Source: CAZIKB01 sp964539665
GTDB lineage: Bacteria; Zhuqueibacterota; Zhuqueibacteria; Oceanimicrobiales; Oceanimicrobiaceae
Direction: 5' to 3'
DNA: 12,189 bases
NCBI GenBank assembly: GCA_964539665.1
Contig: CAZIKB010000163.1
Location: 1-12,189, forward strand
Made by a program: the position numbers and the translations under genes
Notes under the pieces: model-generated
What the model was told of the DNA's origin: nothing
Seen by the model: only the letters and a program-made list of their open reading frames with translations
The model's database searches: none
In this document: piece by piece, positions 1 to 9,800 of the stretch
Layout of the letters: each line of letters starts with the position of its first letter
Numbering within the stretch: the first letter of the stretch is position 1

Positions 1-777
1 AAAAACTTCGACCTCAGCTATCACACGGCTACTGCTATCCGCGAACAATATTTACCTTCTGAATCCTGGATTAGTCACCTCATTAATGCAAAAAAACTGA
101 AAGAGAAAGAAATCGAAAAACTTTTAAAAGAAGATAAACGCGAAATCATTAACACCTTCAAATGGGCGCAGAATTTTCTTGCAGTCAGGTTTCCCGAAAC
201 ATTAGTGGATATCAAGAAACTCGAAGCTGATTCCAAGTTTTTCAGAAGCCTGGTGGTTGCCTTTATCATTATTGGAGCCGTGCTTTTAGTAAAAAGTGAA
301 TGGTTAAGTAGCGGTTGTTTCTTTGTTTTATCCCTTTTATGTCTATACCGCTTTGGTGACATGCGATATAAATCTACCCAAAAAGCTTACGAGCTCATTA
401 TAACGATTAACCATCTCAAAAAAGGTTCGACTTCAACGCCTGGTATGCAGACCCAGGATAACCGGATAATTTATTTAATGTCAGAAAAAGAGATAACGCC
501 CTATCAAAAAAAGATTTCTGAACTTATAAAAGGTTTGCGTGTAACGAGCGAGGCGCTTGCTATCCCCATGGGCAAAACCTGGAAAGTTTTAAATTCTACA
601 GAGTTTGAAACTCTTTACTGTATGAGCGGAAAATGTGTAGGGAAAATTGAAACAGGTAATGATGGAGAGGAAAAAGTTATTTTAACGACTGATGCTATCT
701 TGCCGCTGCCATCAAAATCATCATATAAAATCACTAACAAACAGCAGGAGCCTTTGCTGTTTTTATCTGTAAAATAA
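1..777 (+). CDS. Membrane protein with two TM helices and cupin-like C-terminal domain, 5'-truncated
   Basis: The reading frame is open from base 1, so the gene begins left of the window and 258 residues are visible. A GTG at 205 could be mistaken for its start, but the 68 codons before it read as normal protein in the same frame. In order, the fragment has a charged helical segment (residues 30-82, rich in K and E) and two hydrophobic helices (about 84-98 and 101-117). A basic stretch follows (RFGDMRYK), then a linker. From about residue 185 comes a beta-rich domain that reads like a cupin barrel (LYCMSGKCVGKIE, then ILPLPSKSSYKITN), without the usual metal-binding histidines. I do not recognise the family. 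The helical part would sit in the membrane and the C-terminal domain on one face, probably the cytoplasm; topology is inferred. The toxin gene starts 35 bases downstream on the same strand, suggesting an operon. A role in toxin expression or export is possible but unproven. Confidence 0.85.
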   Translation, partial: KNFDLSYHTATAIREQYLPSESWISHLINAKKLKEKEIEKLLKEDKREIINTFKWAQNFLAVRFPETLVDIKKLEADSKFFRSLVVAFIIIGAVLLVKSEWLSSGCFFVLSLLCLYRFGDMRYKSTQKAYELIITINHLKKGSTSTPGMQTQDNRIIYLMSEKEITPYQKKISELIKGLRVTSEALAIPMGKTWKVLNSTEFETLYCMSGKCVGKIETGNDGEEKVILTTDAILPLPSKSSYKITNKQQEPLLFLSVK

Positions 778-799
778 ATGAATCTATTAATAATTGAAC

Positions 800-805
800 G
801 GAGGT
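800..805 (+). promoter_or_regulatory. Strong Shine-Dalgarno site of the Tc toxin gene
   Basis: GGAGGT lies 7 bases before the ATG at 813, which fixes the toxin start. It is the only near-perfect ribosome binding site in the window. It sits inside a 12-codon frame (778-816) that begins directly after the upstream stop codon and ends with an ATGA overlap on the toxin start, so ribosomes leaving the upstream gene could be handed on. Confidence 0.85.
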
Positions 806-812
806 ACTGGTC

Positions 813-3800
813 ATGAAAAAACTCAATTTTTCCCTGACAACGAGATCAAAGGGTGATATTGTCAACCTTCACACTGCTTTTAAGAAATTGAAGTTGAATA
901 TCGCTGAGGATGAGATCACCAGAAAACAGATGGGAAAATCGACAAAGGATGCCATAAAAGATTTTCAAACGAAGCACAAGCTTTCCGCTGATGGCGAGTT
1001 AAACGATGAAACACTTTCAGTACTAAATGCCGAGTTGTTTGATATGCATCATACATACAGCAAAACAAGGACGAGGAAGTTGCATGACTTGCTTGAAAAA
1101 ATAGGTATTCCTGTAACAGCAGAGGAAAAAAAGAGCCGCATAGTGGGAGATAAAACCCGTAATGCGATTAAACTGTTTCAAAAGAAATACGGGCTTGCCG
1201 CTGACGGCAAGCTGAACGAAACGGTTTTAGATAAATTGCATGAAGAGGTAATTAAGAATACATATTCCACAAAAACCCAAAAAAGCAATCTGCATAAGAC
1301 CTTGCAAAAGGTCAATTCCATTGCGAAATTGAACATTGAAATTGCTCCTAATGAACTTAAAGAAAAAACATTAGGAACAACTTCAAAAAAATTGATAAAG
1401 ACGTTTCAGGAAAAATATAAACTCCCTGTTACAGGTGAAATAAATAAAGCCACGCTTGATAAATTAAAAAGTATTGCAGCAAGTAAAGGTACTTATGTTA
1501 AAAGACTTAAGGCTTTACCTGCAAAAGAGTTGAAAACCGTTACCCAAAACTTGCGGCTAAATATGGTTTCCCCCCAGGTAGCTGAAATGCAAAAAGCATT
1601 GTCCTTTGTAGGTTATAAGATTTCAGAAAAAGAATTCAAGACACAGACATTTGGTAAAACAACTATTAAGGCCATTAAAAAACTCCAAAAAGAAAAGGGG
1701 ATTGCACAAACCGGGCATTTTGATAAAGCGACCAGAGTTCTCGTAAATAATTTAATTATCGTTGCGAATCCAGAAGCGACAACAAAACACAGATATCGCA
1801 TTCGAGGTTCAGTGCGCGATGAGCTTTGGCAGCGTAAAAATAAAATGGTTATTAAAATCTATGAAAAAGTACTGGATCAGGAAAGTGCACAACCGCTCGC
1901 TGCAATGAAAAATTTTCTGAATGGTTTTTTTGACATTGCTTATGACGCCCCGATCAATCCTGTAAACGGAAAGGTAAAGGAAAATTTTCACCTCGTTGTA
2001 AAACTTTATAATGCAAACGATCAGCAAAATCCGGTTGCGGTGCAGACACATTATAATGTGAATCAAATTCATTGGGTAAATTTTACTGAAAGTAAAAATG
2101 CTGATGGCGCTACCGAATATAATGGCAAATACGCTGGTGAATCCGACTATGAAATTACGGGTTCTATTTTGCAAAAAGCAATTGGCAATGCAAAGATTGA
2201 AAATCTGAAAGAAACTGATACTGATAAACAGATTTCCCAGTTAAGTCTACAAACCGGTCTCAGCACGGATGATATCATGTGTCATGTATTATCTCGCCTG
2301 GTCGCAAAATCAGTTAATGTGCCTGCTAAATTAAACTCTGAAGTATTTTATGCCTTTATCAGGCAGAATCTTCCTGCGGATTTACCGGGTGATTTGCTAA
2401 GAGGAACCAGCGAATGGGAAACGATTGATCATCTAACTGAATTAACTGCTTCGGGGATAGTGTTTCTTGATGATGCCATTCAACGGCAAGCGATTGACAA
2501 CGCAGTTTTACAAAATTTAGTTTCACAAAAAATAAAAGTAAACCTGGATGCTATTGTACAGGAGTTACAAAACCAGCGCAATAAATTTACTCTTACAAAG
2601 CCAATCTTGGTTGGAAACGGAAGCCTTCAATCCTTGCTTGATCAATCTAAAATTGATGCTGCGCATTATCCAACAATCGCAACAGTATTTATCAATAACA
2701 AGGGCGTTAATGCGTCTTTCTGGGAAGAAATTAAAGCCCATGAAGCAGTAATCGGGACTGATGCAATAGCCGATTTTACAGCAACGATTGAAACAGGAAA
2801 TATTTCCAAAAATCATATTCCCACAGTTACATTTTTGAAAGGCAAGATCGGAAGTGAACCAGGTAAGTTATTCAAAACAGCGAGTGATATTGCAAAACTG
2901 GACCAGGAAGGATTAGTTGATTTAATTAACCAAAATGGTAAACAGGCGCCCGACAATATGCCCGGCGACACGCCTGACGAAAAAGTGGCGAATTATGCTG
3001 CGGCAATGAAAAACAGGGCGGAGTTCTTATATCCGGCAGTATCATTAGTCGCAACAGTCAAAAGAAATACTCCAAAGATTACTAAAATTACGGAAGTGCA
3101 AAACTTCATTGATGAGCAAAAAGAGTTGAATTTCCGGCAACAGAACATTGACAAATACTTGCTTGATCATCCTGAAATAAATATTGATGCAAAAACAAAA
3201 GAAGAATTAAAAATTGTTCAGCGTGTACATAAGATTACTACTAAAGCTTCAGCCGGTTCAGCGTTAATTGATGAAGGATTGCATAGTTCCATGCAGATTT
3301 ATTTCATGGGCAAAGACCGCTTAACAACCATGATGACGGCAAAAGGAGTTGAAGCATCACACATTCATCGTGTGTATGAATCTTCTAAAATGCAGTATAT
3401 GCAGATATTGGCGCGCCTGATGGATTTCAGGCGTGAAATACACAGGTACACCCCACAAGCTATCGCGTCCCATACCTATACCAAAACAGAAATTCAAAAT
3501 GCAATTGGTGATATTCCTGACCTGGAAACACTTTTCGGTTCATTGGATTATTGCGATTGTGAGCACTGCAAATCACTGTATAGCCCTTCAGCGTATTTAA
3601 CAGATATGCTTCGCTTTTTGAACGAGCATGATTCACTGATTGTGCAAGGGGGGAAAACACTTACTGTAAAAGATATCTTATTCGAAAGGAGACCCGATCT
3701 TGGAAACATCAAGCTTAATTGTGTAAACACAAATACGCCATTACCTTACATTGATTTGGTGTGTGAGATTTTAGAAAACAATCTTATCGGAAATAAAAAC

Positions 3801-6800
3801 TTTGTCTATCAAACCACTCTATCTCAAAAAGAGTTACGGGCTATCCCACAATATGTACAATCCGGCGCTTATACAACCATTGCCAATGCTGACTTTCCAA
3901 TGAATATTTCTTTCAATCTCCGGCAGGAAGAGGCGCGAACTTACCTGAATTATTTAAGAGCGCCCCGCTTCGAATTAATGGAGGCTTTCCAGGATAAATC
4001 AGATTCTAATAACAAGAAACCCGACGATGCTGCGATTGCCGCGGAATATTTTAATATTTCAACCAAAGAAAACGATTTGATCGTTACACAGCGGCAAACC
4101 GCGGTTGATCAAAATAAATACTGGGGATTTAACACCACGCAAACGAGTATACCTGTTTCCCTGTTTATGAAAAGGACTAAACTTAGTTACTATGAGTCGC
4201 TCGAATTATTGCTGGTAAAATTTGTCAATGATCCTGCTGCCCCTCCTGTAAGCAAAATTGAGCGCCCTATTGATACGTGCGACACTGCTCTACAGGCAGT
4301 AATTAATTTAACGCTCCCCAAATTCGACCTGATGCACCGCTTCATCCGGCTGTGGAGAAAGACAGGATGGAAAATGTGGGAACTTGATTTACTTATCAGG
4401 AGTTCGAAAATCGGAAACAATGTGATTAATGGCGATACATTGGCAAATTTAAAACGATTCAAGCAGCTACAGGAAAAACTCAAACTGCCGTTTGAAACAC
4501 TCATTGCTTTCTCTGGAGATATCAACAGGGAAGTTAGAATTACACCTCATAAACCCGATGTAATTATTCAACCCTTGTATAATAACTTGTTTCAAAATCA
4601 GGCAGTCACCAATCCGGTTGATGCTTACTTTAAAGCCATTGATAATAACAATGTTCCAATTCCGTTAGATGCTGCAATTGTCTTTGGAGTTAACGCCGGG
4701 GCTCCGTATAACGGATATACGCCCGTTCCAACTATTCTCTCTGCGCTTGCACTGCGGCAAACAGACTTTGATTTGTTAGCTGACAAAACAAATGAGCATT
4801 TATCTGTCGATTCGCTCTCAACACTCTTGAGATATGCCTACCTGGCCCGCAGTTTAAAATTAAATATTACTGATTTGCTCTTGTTTCTGGGTATTACCAA
4901 TAATTCCGATCCTTTCAGTTCTTTGCAGGTCACACTCGACAGCATTAAATATTTAGAGCACATAAAATCTTCCGGCCTATCTCTTCGTGAGCTGGATTAT
5001 ATTTTAAACTATAATGCAGATTCACCGATTGGTTTAAGAGACGAATCTATTATTCAATTAATTGATTTGTTGAGAAAAATCCTTGAATCAAATAAAGAAA
5101 AGATTAATCAACTTAAGTTGATTGTTGCAGATCGTAATAGCATTCTTGCTTTTGATGCTGATGCATTACTTCCAATGACAGATGCCCAACTGATTGCTGC
5201 ACTTACTCCTTTACAAGTGATTTTAAATTCGGCCATCGAAAATTTCACCACGGCTGCATTTTCTGTTCAGGAAACAAATTTCATTATTAATTTTGATACG
5301 ACGTCCATTACGGCTGCGGGTAAAGCAAATTTAGCTGATAATATTAAAACACTTCAGCAAAACCTGGACAATTTATTAAACCAAAACAAGAATCAAATTA
5401 AATCGCAGGTTGCCGCCTCGTTCAGTTTATCAGATGAGCAGGCCACTGTTGTTTTAGAAAACATAATGGTTTTACCCGGACCTGTTTCTCTGCTGCAAAA
5501 ATTAGAAGATGAAAGTTTAATTGCAAAAAATCCAGACGGAAGCTATAACGAAATTAATTCTACAAACTTTCCTGAACATTATAATGCCTATTTATTGCTG
5601 CATAAAGTTTCACTCTTAGTTTCAAAAATGGAAATTGCAACAAAAGATTTAGAATGGTTTACTGTGAATTATGCCGCAGTAAACACCATTAACTTTTCAG
5701 TATTGCCGATAACGTCAGCAATAAATCCCAATGATTATAATGGCTGGTACAATCTATACCTTTTCCTCAACTTTAAATCAATATTTCCTGAGCCGGAAAA
5801 TGCCTCTATTCGAAGCATCCTTGATTTGGCAAAAGTTGATACCAGCAGCAAACCGGAAATAATGGATGAAATAGCTAAACTCACCCAATGGGATAAGACT
5901 AATATTGTTTCTCTTGATACAGGGTTTAAAACTCAGCATGTAGTCGGGCATCTGGATTACACCAATGCAAAGCTGTATCACAGGTTGCTGAAATGTTTTG
6001 AGCAGATGAAACTCACCGGTGTTGATGCTGCTACCATGTTTAGCTGGACAAATATTACCTCTGATACAACGTTAGATATGAACATTGCAGTGCAAACCCG
6101 GCAGGCTGTTAAATCCAAATATGAACAGGAGGACTGGCTGCAAAAAGTTACTCCGCTGCATAATGAAATTCGAGAAAAGAAACGTGCCGCGCTTGTCGAA
6201 TATCATTTAGAGAATTCGCAAAGAAACGAACAAGCGGAGATTGTTTTTAATGGAAAAACAATTCCTAATCCGCTTTACTGGGAGGATTCCAATTCATTAT
6301 ATAAATATTTTCTAATTGATGTGGAGATGAGCGCCTGCCAGTTCACTTCACGCATGAAACAGGCTTTAAGTTCTGTTCAGCTATTTGTGCAGCGTTGCTT
6401 CCTGAATCTGGAAAACCGGTATGTCGAGGTCACACAGGATGCAAAAGAAGACACTTCTTCACCAAATGCCTGGTCGCAATGGAAGTGGATGAAGAATTAC
6501 AGGATATGGGAAGCCAACCGGAAAATATTCTTTTACCCTGAAAACTGGCTCGAACCGGAACTACGTGACGATAAATCTCCCTTCTTTGAAGAACTCGAAA
6601 ATGAACTGATGCAAAATGAAATCACCAAAGAAAATGTTGAAGAAGCATTTCAGAGCTACTTGCACAAAGTAGATGAAGTATCACATCTCGAAGTTTGCGG
6701 AATGTATCACCAGATGGAAGATTTGAATCCTGATGAAGCAGGGTATGAAACCAATATTGTACATGTCATTGGAAGAACCAAGTCAATTCCTAACATTTAC

Positions 6801-9800
6801 TACTATCGTACTTATGATATGAATTACAGTACATGGAGCGCCTGGGAAAAAATTGATGTTGATATTACAGGTGATCATGTAACGCCAGTTGTGTATAACC
6901 GAAAATTGCATCTGTTCTGGCTGCAGTTTATGGAAAAGCCGATGAAAGCCAAAAAGGTTCCTGCGGCACAACCCACAGACGGGCCAACAGAAGCGCCGGA
7001 GCCGATGAAGGTTCTCGAAATTCAATTGGGATGGAGTATTAATAAATCAGGAGGATGGACGCCCAAGAAAATTTCTAAACAGAAATTAATTCATCCCTGG
7101 GAACGGCCGCATTATTCTTATAACCTAAAGCCGTATTACCTGGCTAAATTCAATGAACTCTATCTGGATATTTATCTTTCCACTTCAAAAGAATTCAATG
7201 ATGGTACTTTTTATGATCCAAACGTTAAGCTGAAAAATAATCCGGTTTATTTAACTAAAAACAGGTTCAATGAGACTTATTTGCCGTGGCATTCATCGAG
7301 TTTCATTTTTAATGGAGAAATTAAAGAAATTAAGCTTAAAGGTTTAGGCGGACATTACAATTTTTTTGGAATAGAATTATGGCTTGACGATTCCTATGAT
7401 TATGTTCATGAAAAATTTGGGAGTGATGGGGAGCAAATTAAGGAACTTGATCCAAAATATGAATATGGTCCTCGTTTAAAGCTTCCTAATGGAATGCATT
7501 TTAATAACACCCATCTTACCAATAATAGAAAAAATTCAAAGAATGATCAGGCATTAAGGGTATTGGAAAATTCTAATACTTCTACTTTATTGTCAGGCGC
7601 TGTTTCTCCATTTGAATTAGTAATTACACAACAGGACTTGCAATTAAATACAATTACTACTAATCATCTAGTGTTTTACCAGGACAACCAGCGGGCATTT
7701 TTTATAAAACCCGAATGGGAAGCCCGTTTGGATAATTACGGGCAACTCATCAGTAAGAACCGTAAATACAGGTTTCTGCCTTTCTATCATCCATATACAC
7801 TATTATTTATTCGCGAACTGAACAGAGATGGAATTGACGGGTTGCTGAATAGAAAAATTCAGACAAAACCTGAATCTTATGCTCCGAAAAACAATTTTAA
7901 CTTCAGTTCCTATTCTCCAACTTCAGCCGTTATTGTTGGCGGTGACGAGCCTGCTGCACAAAAGTATAAGGATATTGTTGATTTTTCTTTCGGTGGAGCC
8001 AATTCCATATACAATTGGGAATTATTCTTTCATGCACCATTAATGGTGGCCTGCCGTCTCATGCAAAACCAGAAATTCGAAGATGCAATGAACTGGTTCC
8101 ATTATATTTTTGATCCAACCAACATTGAGAATTATTCTACCCCTCAAAGATATTGGGTTACCAAGCCTTTTTTTGGATACAATTCTGATGACTACCGCAA
8201 GCAAAGAATCGAATCGATTTTATCTAACATAAATCTGAAAGAAAATGCGGACCAGTTAAAAGCATGGAGAAATAATCCTTTCAAACCTCATGTAATAGCA
8301 CGATACCGCCCGGTTGCATACCAGAAAAACGTGGTGATGAAATATCTTGACAATTTAATTGCCTGGGGCGATATGCTTTTCAAAAGGGACACCATTGAAT
8401 CTATTAACGAAGCATCATTGTTATATATGCTGGCTTATGAAATTCTCGGTGATCGACCCAGGAAAGCGCCCAATGTAAAACATGAGGAGCTCACATTTAA
8501 TGAATTAGAAACTAAATTAGATGATTTTGGCAATGCCCGGGTAGATGTGATAGTTGAGGATACCTTGTTGCCAATTACTGTTATTCCTTCTTCATCCGGT
8601 TCCGAACCCATTCCCAAGTTAGAAATTTTTTATTTCTGCATACCTAATAACGATTTCTTGACGAAATATTGGGACACAGTGGAAGATCGTCTGTTCAAAA
8701 TTCGACATTGTATGAACATTCAAGGTGTAGTGCGTCAGCTGCCGCTGTTTGAACCGCCAATTGATCCGGCATTACTCGTAAAAGCCGCTGCTGCCGGAAT
8801 GGATTTAAGCAGCGTGTTGAATGATTTGAGCGCCCCCACTCCTTATTACCGGTTCAGGATTGTGGCACAAAAGGCAATTGAGTTTTGCAATGAAGTGAAA
8901 ATACTTGGAGAAAAATTATTAAGCGCTCTTGAAAAGAAAGATGCAGAAAAACTTTCTTTACTGAGATCACAACATGAAATTCAATTACTCGAAGCAGTTA
9001 AAGAAATTCGCAAAAAGCAAATTGATGAGGCGGTTGAAACGATTGGAAGTTTAAATAAGGCATTTGACTTGGCAGATGCAAGAAAAACCTACTATAAGGA
9101 ATTACCAAGGATGAATGAGTGGGAAATTGGGGGAGCAATTGCACATGGATTAGGGATACTTTCTGAAATAGCAGCCACAATTTCAAGCACAATTGCTGCT
9201 GGGGTTTCTTTTATCCCACAATTCAAAGCTGGTGTTTCCGGATTCGGTGGCACACCATCAGCTGACATTGAAATAGGTGGAAAGCAAGCGAGTACAGCTG
9301 CGGCACAAATTGCTGCTCTTTTCCAAGGACTTAGTACGATAGCTCATTCAGGTGGATCAATGCTTGAAACGCAGGGATCATATACCCGCAGGGATGAAGA
9401 AAATATACATCAAGCAAAATTGGCCACTATTGAAAAAGACCAAATCCAATTTCAGATCAATGCAGCAGAAATAAGACAAGCCATTGCAGAAAAAGATTTG
9501 GAAAACCAGGAAATGCAGATAGAAAACTCCAAAACAGTGGATGATTACATGCGCAATAAATTTTCTAATGAAAAATTGTACAGTTGGATGATTACGCAGA
9601 TCTCAACCGTTTATTTCCAGGCTTACCAGTTGGCTTTTGATATGGCCAAGAAAGCGGAGAAGTGTTATCAGTATGAGTTAGGAATTAGCAATTCAAATAT
9701 TGTTCAATTTGGTTATTGGGATAGCTTGAAAAAAGGCTTGTTGTCAGGTGATAAGCTCATGAATGATTTAAGGAAACTGGAAGCAGAATATATAAACCAG

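Noticed and set aside
205..207. GTG as the start of a 190-residue protein
   Set aside because: The same frame is open and protein-like back to base 1, so this is an internal valine codon of a truncated gene.
1890..1960. Neuraminidase-like domain name within TcA, which might suggest a sialidase
   Set aside because: The coordinates here are residues of the TcA protein. The label in Tc toxins reflects domain classification; I see no sialidase Asp-box repeats in this stretch, so enzymatic activity is not claimed.
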